Below are positions 1-8,848 of a DNA stretch of 64,000 nucleotides, one piece after another. A program made the position numbers and the translations under genes. The DNA lies in the NCBI RefSeq assembly GCF_002899455.1, contig NZ_PPFB01000001.1, forward strand, positions 3,884,501-3,948,500, in the 5' to 3' direction. A model generated the notes under the pieces. That model searched no databases, had not been told where the DNA came from, and saw nothing but the letters and a program-made list of their open reading frames with translations. Numbering within the stretch: position 1 is the stretch's first letter; each line of letters begins with the position of its first letter. The DNA is from Streptomyces sp. DH-12. Its GTDB lineage: Bacteria > Actinomycetota > Actinomycetes > Streptomycetales > Streptomycetaceae.

Positions 1-1319
1 GCGACATCATCGTCGACGGCGAGCCCATCACCGGCCACAAGGCGACCGGCGGCGACTTCGCGTACAAGCGCACGTACAAGGACGGCGCCATGTGGGCGCC
101 GGTCACCGGTTACGTCTCCCAGGCCTTCGGCGCCAACCAGCTGGAGGCCATCGAGGACGGCATCCTCACCGGCAACGACGACCGTCTCTTCTTCCGCAAC
201 ACGCTCGACATGCTGACGGGCGAGAAGAAGCAGGGCGGCAACGTCGTCACCACGCTCAGCGGCGCCGCCCAGAAGGCCGCCTACCAGGGCCTGAAGAAGC
301 AGGGCGGCAAGGGTTCCGTCGTCGCCCTGGAGCCGACCACCGGCAAGATCCTCGCGCTGGCCTCCTACCCGTCGTACGACCCGTCCACGATCGCGGGCAA
401 CAGCCTGGAGACGGACGCCAAGGCGTGGGAGAAGCTGCAGAAGAAGAACAACCCGGACGACCCGATGCTGAACCGGGCGCTCCGTGAGGTGTACCCGCCC
501 GGCTCGACCTTCAAGGTCGTCACGGCGGCGGCCGCGCTGGAGCACGGCATGGTCGAGGACGCGGACGAGAAGACCGACACCCCGCTGCCGTACATCATGA
601 AGGGCACCACGACCGAGCTGAAGAACGACGGTGACCTGCCCTGCAAGGACGCCAGTCTCCGCGAGGCGCTGCGCGTGTCCTGCAACACCGTCTTCGGCAA
701 GCTCGGCACCGAGATCGGCAACGACAAGATGCTGGAGACCGCCAAGAAGTTCGGCTTCGGCCAGGAGCACTTCACCCCGGTCCGCACCAGCGCCTCCGTG
801 TTCTCCGACAACATGGAGCCGTCGCAGGTCGCGCTCTCCTCCATCGGCCAGTTCAACACCGCGGCGACCCCGCTGCAGATGGCCATGGTCGCCGCCGCCG
901 TCGCCAACAACGGCACCCTGATGAAGCCCTACATGGTCGACGAGCTCCAGACGCCCAGCCTGGACACCGTCGAGAAGACGGACCCGGAGAAGCTGAGCGA
1001 GCCGATGTCGGCGGAGAACGCCCAGATCCTCCAGTCGATGATGGAGACGGTCGTCAACGACGGCACCGGCGGCAACGCGAAGATCGACGGCGTCACGGTC
1101 GGCGGCAAGACCGGTACCGCCCAGCACGGTGAGAACAACAGCAAGAACCCGTACGCGTGGTTCATCTCCTACGCCAAGGCCGACGACGGCAGCTCGCCCG
1201 TCGCCGTGGCGGTCGTCATCGAGGACGAGGACGCGGTGCGGGGTGACATCTCCGGTGGTGGTCTCGCCGCTCCGATCGCCAAGGACGTGATGGAGGCGGT
1301 CCTCAAGAGCAAGCAGTGA
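1..1319 (+). CDS. pbpA: Penicillin-binding protein, transpeptidase (5' truncated)
   Basis: The gene enters from the left edge; the open frame reads from base 3 and ends with TGA at 1317-1319. It encodes the C-terminal part of a class B penicillin-binding protein, a D,D-transpeptidase that crosslinks peptidoglycan outside the membrane. The three active-site motifs are all present: SxxK as STFK (Ser codon at 504), SxN as SCN (678-686) and KTG (1107-1115). The N-terminal anchor and first part of the dimerisation domain lie outside the window, so the first ATG in the window (90) is not the start. The following PASTA kinase gene is the usual neighbour of pbpA in actinobacteria. Identification as PbpA rather than another class B PBP rests on this synteny. 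Confidence 0.93.
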   Translation, partial: DIIVDGEPITGHKATGGDFAYKRTYKDGAMWAPVTGYVSQAFGANQLEAIEDGILTGNDDRLFFRNTLDMLTGEKKQGGNVVTTLSGAAQKAAYQGLKKQGGKGSVVALEPTTGKILALASYPSYDPSTIAGNSLETDAKAWEKLQKKNNPDDPMLNRALREVYPPGSTFKVVTAAAALEHGMVEDADEKTDTPLPYIMKGTTTELKNDGDLPCKDASLREALRVSCNTVFGKLGTEIGNDKMLETAKKFGFGQEHFTPVRTSASVFSDNMEPSQVALSSIGQFNTAATPLQMAMVAAAVANNGTLMKPYMVDELQTPSLDTVEKTDPEKLSEPMSAENAQILQSMMETVVNDGTGGNAKIDGVTVGGKTGTAQHGENNSKNPYAWFISYAKADDGSSPVAVAVVIEDEDAVRGDISGGGLAAPIAKDVMEAVLKSKQ

Positions 1320-1489
1320 CCCCGGTCACGTCCGCTTCACATCGGTGCACGTTGCGGTACCGGTCCGGTATCGGCTGACGCACTTTGCCAGGGCCACAGA
1401 AAAAGAGCCGGGTACGGTAGGCCCGGAACGCAGCCTCCGATCGCACAAGGGTGCCGGTCGGGACCGACGGAGAGGGCTGGTAGGTAGCT

Positions 1490-3457
1490 ATGGAAGAGCC
1501 GCGTCGCCTCGGCGGCCGGTACGAACTGGGCCAGGTGCTCGGCCGTGGTGGAATGGCGGAGGTCTACCTCGCCCACGACACCCGTCTCGGCCGCACCGTG
1601 GCAGTGAAGACGCTGCGCGCCGATCTCGCGCGTGACCCGTCCTTCCAGGCCCGGTTCCGCCGGGAGGCCCAGTCGGCCGCCTCGCTCAACCATCCCGCGA
1701 TCGTCGCGGTCTACGACACGGGCGAGGACTACATCGACGGGGTCTCCATCCCGTACATCGTCATGGAGTACGTCGACGGTTCCACGCTCCGTGAGCTGCT
1801 GCACAGCGGTCGCAAGCTCCTTCCGGAGCGGACGCTGGAGATGACCATCGGCATCCTCCAGGCGCTCGAGTACTCCCACCGGGCCGGCATCGTCCACCGC
1901 GACATCAAGCCCGCGAACGTCATGCTGACGCGCAACGGCCAGGTCAAGGTCATGGACTTCGGCATCGCCCGCGCCATGGGCGACGCCGGCATGACGATGA
2001 CCCAGACCGCCGCCGTCATCGGCACCGCCCAGTACCTCTCCCCGGAACAGGCCAAGGGCGAACAGGTGGACGCCCGGTCCGACCTGTACTCCACCGGCTG
2101 CCTGCTGTACGAACTCCTCACCGTCCGGCCGCCGTTCGTCGGCGACTCCCCGGTCGCGGTCGCCTACCAGCACGTCCGGGAGGAGCCGCAGCCGCCGAGC
2201 GTCTTCGACCCCGAGATCACGCCCGAGATGGACGCGATCGTGCTGAAGGCGCTCGTCAAGGACCCCGACTACCGCTACCAGTCGGCCGACGAGATGCGCG
2301 CCGACATCGAGGCCTGCCTCGACGGCCAGCCCGTCGCGGCGACCGCCGCCATGGGCGCCGCCGGCTACGGCGGCTACCCGGACGACCAGCCGACGACGGC
2401 GCTGCGCTCGGACGCCGGCGCGGGTGCCGGCGCCACCTCGATGCTGCCGCCCATGAACCCGGACGACGGCGGCTACGGCTACGACGACCGCCAGAGCCGG
2501 CGCCGCCCGCCGAAGAAGAACAACACCAGCACGATATTGCTGGTCGTGGCGGGTGTCCTGGTCCTGATCGGCGCCATCCTGATCGGCCGCTGGGTGATGA
2601 GCGGTGACGGAGTGGACAACAGCACCGTTGCGACCCCCAACTTCATCGGCGAGACCAGGGCGGACGCCGAGAAGCGCGCCGTCAACAGCGACTTGCAGCT
2701 GAGCTTCACGGAGAAGCCCTGCGAGAACCAGGCCAAGGGCAACATCTGCGACCAGGACCCGAAGGCCGGGACCGAGGTGGAGAAGGGGGACACCGTCAAC
2801 CTGGTGGTCTCCACCGGTGCGCCGAAGGTCGCGGTGCCGAGCGTGATCGGTGACAGCCTCGAGGACGCCAAGGCCGAACTCGAGGGCGAGAAGTACGAGT
2901 TCGTCGTCGAGGTCGAGGAAGAGATCAGCGGCGAGGAGCCGGGCACGGTCATCGAGCAGGCCCCGGATCTCGGTGAAGAGGTGGAGAAGGGCACCACCGT
3001 CACCCTCACCGTCGCCAAGGCCGAGGAGAAGGCCACCGTCCCGAACGTCCTCGGCAAGACGTGTGACGAGGCCGTGGCCCAGATGACGGCGAACAACCTC
3101 ACCGGCGCCTGTGTCGAGGAGGAGACCGACGACCCGAACCTGGTCGGCAAGGTCATCCGCACCTCGTTCCAGGCGAACACCGAGGTCTCGAAGGGCACCC
3201 AGGTGCAGATCTTCATCGGCAAGGCGAAGGAAGCCGAGAAGGTGGCCGTGCCCAAGGTCAACGGTCAGAGGCTCGAGGACGCCCAGCGCATGATCCAGGA
3301 CGCGGGTCTCTCCCTCGCCGACGTCGTCGGGCCCAAGGACCCCAACGCACGCGTCCTCGGATCCAACCCGACCCAGGACAGCCAGGTGGACAAGGGCGCC
3401 GGAGTGACCCTGTTCACGGTCGGCGGTGGTGGCGGCGGCGGCATCTTCGACGACTGA
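1490..3457 (+). CDS. pknB: PASTA-domain Ser/Thr protein kinase
   Basis: Receptor-type Ser/Thr kinase of 655 residues that senses peptidoglycan fragments or lipid II outside and phosphorylates division and wall-synthesis proteins inside. The kinase domain spans roughly residues 11-270, with a glycine loop (GRGGMAEV), catalytic Lys40, HRD at 136-138 and a DFG motif. A basic, proline-rich juxtamembrane linker precedes one membrane segment at about 347-368. Four PASTA repeats follow (about 379-440, 446-512, 514-580, 583-648), then a poly-Gly tail. The ATG at 1490 follows a purine-rich GGAGAGGGCTGG. It lies 170 bp after pbpA with no clear terminator between them, so co-transcription is possible. 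Confidence 0.95.
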   Translation: MEEPRRLGGRYELGQVLGRGGMAEVYLAHDTRLGRTVAVKTLRADLARDPSFQARFRREAQSAASLNHPAIVAVYDTGEDYIDGVSIPYIVMEYVDGSTLRELLHSGRKLLPERTLEMTIGILQALEYSHRAGIVHRDIKPANVMLTRNGQVKVMDFGIARAMGDAGMTMTQTAAVIGTAQYLSPEQAKGEQVDARSDLYSTGCLLYELLTVRPPFVGDSPVAVAYQHVREEPQPPSVFDPEITPEMDAIVLKALVKDPDYRYQSADEMRADIEACLDGQPVAATAAMGAAGYGGYPDDQPTTALRSDAGAGAGATSMLPPMNPDDGGYGYDDRQSRRRPPKKNNTSTILLVVAGVLVLIGAILIGRWVMSGDGVDNSTVATPNFIGETRADAEKRAVNSDLQLSFTEKPCENQAKGNICDQDPKAGTEVEKGDTVNLVVSTGAPKVAVPSVIGDSLEDAKAELEGEKYEFVVEVEEEISGEEPGTVIEQAPDLGEEVEKGTTVTLTVAKAEEKATVPNVLGKTCDEAVAQMTANNLTGACVEEETDDPNLVGKVIRTSFQANTEVSKGTQVQIFIGKAKEAEKVAVPKVNGQRLEDAQRMIQDAGLSLADVVGPKDPNARVLGSNPTQDSQVDKGAGVTLFTVGGGGGGGIFDD

Positions 3458-3477
3458 CCCGCGGGTCCCCGCACGAC

Positions 3478-3517
3478 AGGAGCCCCGGCCCCCTCTTCGG
3501 AGGGGGCCGGGGCTCCT
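3478..3517. terminator. Bidirectional hairpin between pknB and srtE2
   Basis: A perfect 18-bp GC-rich stem with a TTCG tetraloop (3496-3499) lies between the convergent ends of the PASTA kinase gene and the sortase gene. It probably terminates both transcripts. Confidence 0.85.
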
Positions 3518-3551
3518 TGCTGTTCCGGGTGGCAGGTGCGGGGCGCCGGGC

Positions 3552-4310
3552 TCAGCGCAGCTCCTCCGGCGGGGTGCGGTTCTCGTCCACCTTCTCCTTG
3601 CGGACCAGTTCGCCCCAGACGATGTAGCGGTACTTGCTGGTGTAGACCGGTGTGCAGGTCGTCAGCGTGATGTAGTGGCCGGCCTTCTTCCGGCCGGACT
3701 CCTCGGGGACCTCGGCGAGGACGCCGACGTTGTACTTCGAGGTCTCCGGGAGGATGCCGTAGACCTTGTAGACGAACCACGTGTCCTTCGTCTCGAAGAC
3801 GATCGGATCACCCTTCTTGATCTTGTGGATGCCGTGGAACTTGGCACCGTGGCCGTCCCGGTGGGCGGCGAGGGAGAAGTTGCCCTTCTTGCCGGACGTC
3901 GGCAGCGTCGCCTTCACGGGGTCGGTGTAGTAGCCGGCCACGCCGTCGTTGAGGACCTTCATCGACGTGCCCTTCTCGACGAGGATGTCGTCGTCGCTCA
4001 TCGTGGGCACGTGCAGGAAGCCGATGCCGTTCTTGCTGTCGTACACGGCGGGTCCTTCGCGTTCGCCGCCGTCGGACTCCTGCGCCCAGGAGTCGCGGAC
4101 CTCGTCCGCCTGCTGGTCCGCGGCGCGGTCCGCGACGACGTTCGTCCACCACAGCGAGTAGACGACGAACAGGCCGAGCACCACGCCCGCGGTGATGAGC
4201 ATCTCCCCGAAGAAGCTGATCACCATGGCCACCGGTCCCGGACGGCGGCGCTCCCGCGGCGGCGGGGACGCGTGCGTGTGCTGTGCGGTGTCGTCGGCGG
4301 TCGCTGCCAC
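3552..4310 (-). CDS. srtE2: Class E sortase (second of pair)
   Basis: Membrane-bound transpeptidase that attaches surface proteins (in Streptomyces the long chaplins, LAXTG-type signals) to peptidoglycan. A single N-terminal membrane segment follows a proline-rich cytoplasmic stretch. The sortase domain shows the catalytic His (in LAAHRDGHG), Cys (in TLTTCTP) and Arg (in KYRYIVWG). I chose the GTG at 4310 because AGAGG lies five bases upstream; an in-frame ATG at 4340 would overlap the previous gene and lacks a site. The stop of srtE1 lies 13 bp upstream, so the two sortase genes form an operon. The E1/E2 naming follows the S. coelicolor order from memory. Confidence 0.9.
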   Translation of the reverse strand: MAATADDTAQHTHASPPPRERRRPGPVAMVISFFGEMLITAGVVLGLFVVYSLWWTNVVADRAADQQADEVRDSWAQESDGGEREGPAVYDSKNGIGFLHVPTMSDDDILVEKGTSMKVLNDGVAGYYTDPVKATLPTSGKKGNFSLAAHRDGHGAKFHGIHKIKKGDPIVFETKDTWFVYKVYGILPETSKYNVGVLAEVPEESGRKKAGHYITLTTCTPVYTSKYRYIVWGELVRKEKVDENRTPPEELR

Positions 4311-4323
4311 GTTTCCTCTGCCC

Positions 4324-5451
4324 TTAACTGACGAGCGCATCCGGCTTTCCCTTGCTGCGCGGCCGTTCCTCGACCATCTGGCCCCAGACGATCAAGCGGT
4401 ACTTGCTGGTGAACTCGGGTGTGCACGTGGTCAGCGTGATGTAGCGGCCCGGCTTGGTGAAGCCCGAGCCCTTGGGCACCGGGTCGAGGACGCTGACGTT
4501 GCTCGGCGGCGTCACCGGCAGCATCGACGCCGTCTTGTACACGAAGTACTTGTCCTGCGTCTCCACGACGATCGGATCGCCCTGCTCCAGCCGGTTGATG
4601 TACCGGAACGGCTCCCCGTGCGTGTTGCGGTGCCCCGCGAGACCGAAGTTGCCGGTCTTGTCGTCCGGCATCGCCGTCTTCAGCGGGTCCTCCGCGTAGT
4701 GGCCGACCATGCCCCGGTCGAGGACCTTCTCGTCACTGATGCCCGCGGCGATCGGCACCACCACGTCCAGCTTCGGTATGTGCAGCAGCGCGAAGCCCTG
4801 CCCCGGTTCGAACGCGCCGGGCTTGCGCTCGCCGTTCGCCCAGTCCCGCTGGAGGTCGCTGGCCTCCTTGCCGGCCTGTGCCTGCGCGCGCACGTTCGTC
4901 CACCACAGCTGGTAGGTGACGAACAGCAGCATCAGCACGCCGGAGGTGATGAACACCTCGCCGATGGCCCGGCTCGCCACGACCGCCGGGCTCGCCTTGC
5001 GGGCCCGTGCCTGCCTGCGCGCCTCGACCCGGGACAGCGGAGCCCGTGGCGCCCCCTCAGAGGCGTCGTCCCGCTCCCTGCCGGTCGGGGGCCCGTCCCC
5101 GGCCTTGTGGGAGCCTCCACGCCGTCCCTGCCGCTTCTTGGCCGCCTTCCTGCGGGCCGCCCGGCCCCCGGCCGGCGGGGGCTCCTCGCGCGTCGTCCGC
5201 GGGGGCGGGTCCGGGATGCGCAGCGCGACGGTCTCGTCGTCGACCGGCGGGAGCTGCGCGGTGGCGTCGTCGGTGCCCCCCGCGTCGTAGGAGCCGGGCG
5301 TCGCCGCCCGGCCGTACCAGCCGTCCTCGTACGCCCCCTGGGCCCCGTGCGCACCCTGTGCCTCGTACGGCTGCCCGCCGTACGAGGTGCGGTGGTCGCC
5401 GGCGCCGTGACCGTGGGCGCCGGACTCGCGCTCGGGGCGCAGCGCCGTCAC
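4324..5451 (-). CDS. srtE1: Class E sortase (first of pair), with long N-terminal extension
   Basis: Second class E sortase, 375 residues. The first ~170 residues are a low-complexity, charged, proline- and arginine-rich cytoplasmic extension. A membrane segment (about 180-200) leads into the extracellular sortase domain with His (LAGHRNTHG), Cys (TLTTCTP) and Arg (KYRLIVWG). The start is GTG at 5451, which overlaps the TGA of the amidotransferase gene as GTGA (5448-5451), a sign of translational coupling. In S. coelicolor the two adjacent class E sortases share the job of chaplin anchoring and are needed for aerial growth; the same role is inferred here. Confidence 0.9.
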   Translation of the reverse strand: MTALRPERESGAHGHGAGDHRTSYGGQPYEAQGAHGAQGAYEDGWYGRAATPGSYDAGGTDDATAQLPPVDDETVALRIPDPPPRTTREEPPPAGGRAARRKAAKKRQGRRGGSHKAGDGPPTGRERDDASEGAPRAPLSRVEARRQARARKASPAVVASRAIGEVFITSGVLMLLFVTYQLWWTNVRAQAQAGKEASDLQRDWANGERKPGAFEPGQGFALLHIPKLDVVVPIAAGISDEKVLDRGMVGHYAEDPLKTAMPDDKTGNFGLAGHRNTHGEPFRYINRLEQGDPIVVETQDKYFVYKTASMLPVTPPSNVSVLDPVPKGSGFTKPGRYITLTTCTPEFTSKYRLIVWGQMVEERPRSKGKPDALVS

Positions 5452-6086
5452 GCCGAGGACCTGCCCACCACCGGGGCGAGCCCCGCGGACCTCGCCACGG
5501 CGTCCGGGTCACCGCACTCCGCGAGCCAGTTGGCCAGCATCCGGTGGCCGTGCTCGGTCAGCACCGACTCGGGATGGAACTGCACCCCTTCCACCGGGAG
5601 TTCACGGTGCCTCAGTCCCATCACGGTGCCGTCCTCGGTGCGGGCCGTGACCTCCAGCTCGGCGGGCACCGTGGCCGGCTCGGCGGCCAGCGAGTGGTAC
5701 CGGGTGGCGGTGAAGGGCGAGGGCAGTCCGGCGAAGACGCCCTTGCCCCCGTGCGTCACCGGGGAGGTCTTGCCGTGCAGCAGCTCGGGGGCCCGGTCGA
5801 CCACACCGCCGTACGCCACCTGCATCGACTGCATGCCGAGGCAGACGCCGAAGACGGGGACACCGGTCGCTGCGCAGTGCCGCACCATGTCCACGCAGAC
5901 GCCGGCCTCTTCGGGGGTGCCGGGCCCCGGGGACAGCAGCACGCCGTCGAAACGGTCCTGGGCGTGCGACGTCGACACCTCGTCGTTGCGCAGGACCTCG
6001 CACTCGGCGCCCAGCTGGTACAGGTACTGGACCAGGTTGAAGACGAAGCTGTCGTAGTTGTCGACGACGAGAATGCGCGCGCTCAC
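5448..6086 (-). CDS. pabA: Class I glutamine amidotransferase, PabA/TrpG type
   Basis: Glutaminase subunit that passes ammonia to aminodeoxychorismate synthase (folate) or anthranilate synthase (tryptophan). The 212 residues match the family length. Visible motifs are the N-terminal LVVDNYDSFVFNL, the oxyanion loop SPGPGTP, the nucleophile Cys82 in VCLGMQS, and His/Glu in FHPES near residue 178. The GTG start (6086) overlaps the stop of the upstream small gene as GTGA. The partner synthase subunit is not in the window, so folate versus tryptophan use cannot be decided; the position beside pknB matches trpG of Mycobacterium tuberculosis. Its link to the sortases is by operon only. Confidence 0.88.
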   Translation of the reverse strand: MSARILVVDNYDSFVFNLVQYLYQLGAECEVLRNDEVSTSHAQDRFDGVLLSPGPGTPEEAGVCVDMVRHCAATGVPVFGVCLGMQSMQVAYGGVVDRAPELLHGKTSPVTHGGKGVFAGLPSPFTATRYHSLAAEPATVPAELEVTARTEDGTVMGLRHRELPVEGVQFHPESVLTEHGHRMLANWLAECGDPDAVARSAGLAPVVGRSSA

Positions 6087-6244
6087 TGGTTGTCCACCGT
6101 CACATCGTTGAAGGGCAGCAGCGGCTCGGCCCAGGGGAAGACGTACTGGAAGAGGACGTAGACCACGGCGACGATCAGCACGAGTGAGATGAGCGCCTTC
6201 ACCCATCCGTTGCCCGGCAGATGCCGCCAGATCCAGCTGTACAT
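6083..6244 (-). CDS. Small single-pass membrane protein, 53 aa
   Basis: A 53-residue protein with an aromatic N-terminus (MYSWIWRHLPGNG), one hydrophobic segment at about residues 17-36, and a short acidic tail. GGAAGGGA lies just upstream of the ATG. Its TGA overlaps the GTG of pabA (GTGA), making it the first gene of a coupled chain: small membrane protein, pabA, srtE1, srtE2. A small hydrophobic protein occupies the same place in other Streptomyces (from memory). Function unknown. Confidence 0.75.
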   Translation of the reverse strand: MYSWIWRHLPGNGWVKALISLVLIVAVVYVLFQYVFPWAEPLLPFNDVTVDNQ

Positions 6245-6414
6245 GCCGTCCCTTCCGTCGTACCACGGCACCAGACCCACGCCGTACGCCACCAGACTAA
6301 CGGCGCAACGCCCTCTGTTTCCCGGCCTCCACAGGCTGTGTGACAAGCCGACCGGTCCGTTGTATGCACCCCTCAGTACGTGCCGCGAGGCCGATCGCCT
6401 CGATACCGGACGCA

Positions 6415-6430
6415 TGTTCCACGTGAAACG
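6415..6430. other. parS: Near-consensus parS site (14/16)
   Basis: TGTTCCACGTGAAACG differs from the Streptomyces parS TGTTTCACGTGAAACA at positions 5 and 16. It lies in the 209-bp gap between the DUF881 gene and the small membrane-protein gene. The same 16-mer occurs at 62168-62183. A probable weaker ParB-binding site. Confidence 0.7.
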
Positions 6431-6453
6431 GGACGACGGGGGAGAGCGGGGTG

Positions 6454-7236
6454 TCAGTCCACGGGTTCGGCGTAGCGCAGGTCCACCGTGCCGCTGTAGC
6501 CGGGCAGGGTCACGGTCCCCTCGTCCTCGACCTTCCAGCCGAGGCCGTAGACGTTGACGTACACCATGTAGTTCTGGATCGCCGGTGAGGCGGCGAGCGC
6601 CTTCCTCAGCTTCTCCGGGTCCCCGACCGCGGTGATCGTGTACGGCGGCGAGTAGACGCGGCCCTGGAGGATCAGGGTGTTGCCCACGCAGCGCACGGCG
6701 CTGGTGGAGATCAGCCGCTGGTCCATCACCTTGATGCCCTCGGCGCCGCCCTGCCACATGGCGTTCACCACGGCCTGGAGGTCCTGCTGGTGGATGACCA
6801 GGTAGTCCGGCTGCGGTTCCGGATAGCCGGGGAGCTTGGCGGTGGCGTCCGGCGGGGCGTCGTTCAGGGTGACCGTGATCGCCTCGCCCTTCAGCTCCTG
6901 GGTGCCGGCGCGCTCCTCCAGCTCGGCGAGGCGGGCGTCCTCGGCCTCGGTGCTGCCGTCGTCGCGCTCGGCGAGGGCCTCTATGTCCTCGCGCAGCGTG
7001 CCGTTGGACTCGTCGAGCTCGGCGTTCTTGCGGCTGCGCTCGTGGATCAGGTCGGACAGCTTCAGCAGGGAGGCGTCCGTGCGGATGTTGGTGCCCTTGG
7101 CCGTGTCGAAACTGATGAAGAAGAGGAGGCCCGCGAGGGCGAAGATGCCCGCGGTGAGCACCCGCACCGGACGCAGACGGCGTCGGCGGGATGTGGGACT
7201 GGATTCCGCCCCCGGGAAGTCGGCAGAATTGCTCAA
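6454..7236 (-). CDS. DUF881 family protein
   Basis: Conserved actinobacterial protein of 260 residues. A basic cytoplasmic N-terminus is followed by one membrane segment (about 27-45), a coiled-coil-like charged region (about 65-115), and the DUF881 domain, which includes the conserved stretch VVNAMWQGGAEGIKVMDQR. In many actinobacteria a DUF881 gene lies beside crgA, as here. The start appears to be TTG at 7236, with AAGGAGATAAGG upstream; no ATG or GTG in frame fits better. The gene is divergent from crgA across a 140-bp promoter region. Precise function unknown; a role near the division or cell-wall machinery is inferred from context. Confidence 0.85.
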   Translation of the reverse strand: MSNSADFPGAESSPTSRRRRLRPVRVLTAGIFALAGLLFFISFDTAKGTNIRTDASLLKLSDLIHERSRKNAELDESNGTLREDIEALAERDDGSTEAEDARLAELEERAGTQELKGEAITVTLNDAPPDATAKLPGYPEPQPDYLVIHQQDLQAVVNAMWQGGAEGIKVMDQRLISTSAVRCVGNTLILQGRVYSPPYTITAVGDPEKLRKALAASPAIQNYMVYVNVYGLGWKVEDEGTVTLPGYSGTVDLRYAEPVD

Positions 7237-7376
7237 CGTACCCTTATCTCCTTCGGCGCCGTGGAAGCACTACGCTAACGGACGCCCGGGGGAGCACTCA
7301 GAGTCCCCTTGTACGCTGCCCCGAGCCCGACCCAGACCCTGCGCGGCCACGCAGCGCATCGACAGGAGAGACCCTC

Positions 7377-7631
7377 GTGCCGAAGTCACGTATCCGCAAG
7401 AAGGCCGACTACACGCCGCCGGCGGCGAAGCAGGCGGCCGCGATCAAGCTGACCAACCGCGCCTGGGTCGCGCCGGTGATGCTGGCCCTGTTCCTCATCG
7501 GCCTGGCCTGGATCGTCGTCTTCTACGTCACGGACGGCTCGCTGCCCATCGACTCGCTGGGCAACTGGAACATCGTGGTGGGCTTCGGCTTCATCGCCGC
7601 CGGGTTCGGCGTCTCCACGCAGTGGAAGTAG
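7377..7631 (+). CDS. crgA: Cell division protein CrgA
   Basis: Small membrane protein of 84 residues, the family length. CrgA affects FtsZ ring formation and timing of sporulation septation in Streptomyces and helps recruit the divisome in mycobacteria. The N-terminus MPKSRIRKKADYTPP is typical; two membrane segments lie at about 31-51 and 63-80. The start is GTG 7377, preceded by GACAGGAGAG. A short hairpin with TTTT follows, then a gap rich in DnaA boxes. Confidence 0.95.
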   Translation: MPKSRIRKKADYTPPAAKQAAAIKLTNRAWVAPVMLALFLIGLAWIVVFYVTDGSLPIDSLGNWNIVVGFGFIAAGFGVSTQWK

Positions 7632-7678
7632 CGCCGGACCGGCCTCCGCGCACGGCTCCGGCCGCTCGCTGAGCCTTG

Positions 7679-7716
7679 CCCTGCCCGGAGGGGTCCACAG
7701 CTCTGGGCAGGGTTTT
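7679..7716 (+). terminator. Probable crgA terminator
   Basis: The 8-bp inverted repeat CCCTGCCC / GGGCAGGG (7679-7686 and 7705-7712) is followed by TTTT. The loop is long (18 nt) and holds a DnaA-box-like GGGTCCACA. Confidence 0.55.
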
Positions 7717-7924
7717 CCCCTGAGTTATCCACAGCCCTTGTCCACATGTGGATAGTCGACCCCATCTGTGGATAACTCCCTTCGGGATTGACGCCGGTGT
7801 GACAGAAATATCAACACCGAAAGCCTGTTCGCCTACGGTCTGACCTGTGGAAACAGCGGCCGGTCACCGAACGCGGCACACTTCCCGCACAGTGTGCACA
7901 AGATCCGGCACCGTCTGTGGACAA
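7691..7924. promoter_or_regulatory. DnaA-box cluster outside oriC, in the crgA/rhomboid gap
   Basis: The 301-bp gap between convergent crgA and the rhomboid gene holds no gene but several DnaA-box 9-mers. Plus strand: GGGTCCACA 7691-7699, TTATCCACA 7725-7733, TTGTCCACA 7738-7746. Minus strand: CTATCCACA 7747-7755, TTATCCACA 7767-7775, TTGTGCACA 7893-7901, TTGTCCACA 7916-7924. Four strong boxes fall within 51 bp (7725-7775), and the two facing boxes at 7738-7755 abut. The site is about 20 kb from oriC. DnaA-titrating clusters outside oriC have been described for S. coelicolor; whether this is the same one I cannot tell. Confidence 0.75.
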
Positions 7925-7932
7925 ACGCCCGG

Positions 7933-8820
7933 TCAGGTGAGCTGCGCGGTCCTCATCAGCGTGATCAGCACGACCACGGCCAGCACCAGCGCACAGGTGC
8001 CGTACTGCACCAGCGCCCGCCGCTCACGCGGGGCGTGCACCATCGCGTAGCCGATGACGACACCGGCGACCAGCCCCCCGATGTGGGCCTCCCAGGCGAT
8101 GCCGCTCCAGCTGAAGGTGAGGACGAGGTTGATCGCCAGCAGGGCGATGATCGGCCGCATGTCGTAGCGGAGCCTGCGCATCAGCACGGCGGTCGCGCCG
8201 AACAGCCCGAAGACCGCCCCGGACGCGCCGAGCGAGGCCGTGCTCCCCCCGGCCAGCAGATACGTCAGGGCACTGCCCGCCAGACCGGAGATCAGATACA
8301 GCGCGAGATAGCGCGCCCGGCCCAGATGCTGTTCCAGCGGTCCGCCGAGCAGCCACAGGCTGAGCATGTTGAAGCCGATGTGCCAGATCTCCTCGTGCGT
8401 GAACATCGAGGTCACCAGGCGGTACCACTCGCCGCCCGCCACTCCCTGGGTGGGCACGAACGGCGCCGGCGGCCAGGCGCCGACCAGGTAGAGATCGGCC
8501 AGCAGCGACCTCTCGATCGTCACGGCGAGGAACACCGCGAAGTTGATCCCGATGAGGATCTTGGTCACCAGCCGGGGATCCGCGGCGATGCTCCCGCCGG
8601 CCAGCGTGCGGGGCATGGAGGCGGACGGCGCGTGGCCGGTGCCCCCGCCGCTGCGGACGCAGTCCGGGCACTGGAACCCGACCGAGGCGTCGACCATGCA
8701 CTCCGGGCAGATCGGCCGCTCGCACCGGGTGCAGCGGACACCGGTCTCGCGGTCCGGGTGGCGATAACAGCCCGGGACGCGCTGGGCGTCCTGCCGGCTG
8801 CCGGCGGCCTGGTCGTCCAT
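7933..8820 (-). CDS. Rhomboid family intramembrane serine protease with N-terminal zinc finger
   Basis: A polytopic protease of 295 residues that cleaves membrane proteins within the bilayer. The N-terminus carries a B-box-like zinc-binding region with Cys/His pairs (CYRHPD, CTRC, CPEC, CPDC, residues about 18-55). The rhomboid core follows, with the catalytic Ser in GASGAVFG and the catalytic His in AHIGG near the C-terminus. Other core residues (GGEWYR, FNM) are also present. The ATG at 8820 has GGGGATCTC upstream. The gene lies next to the cyclophilin gene and converges on crgA, an order common in actinobacteria. Substrates unknown. Confidence 0.9.
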   Translation of the reverse strand: MDDQAAGSRQDAQRVPGCYRHPDRETGVRCTRCERPICPECMVDASVGFQCPDCVRSGGGTGHAPSASMPRTLAGGSIAADPRLVTKILIGINFAVFLAVTIERSLLADLYLVGAWPPAPFVPTQGVAGGEWYRLVTSMFTHEEIWHIGFNMLSLWLLGGPLEQHLGRARYLALYLISGLAGSALTYLLAGGSTASLGASGAVFGLFGATAVLMRRLRYDMRPIIALLAINLVLTFSWSGIAWEAHIGGLVAGVVIGYAMVHAPRERRALVQYGTCALVLAVVVLITLMRTAQLT

Positions 8821-8848
8821 GAGATCCCCTAGGTCGTTGGAAAAGCCC

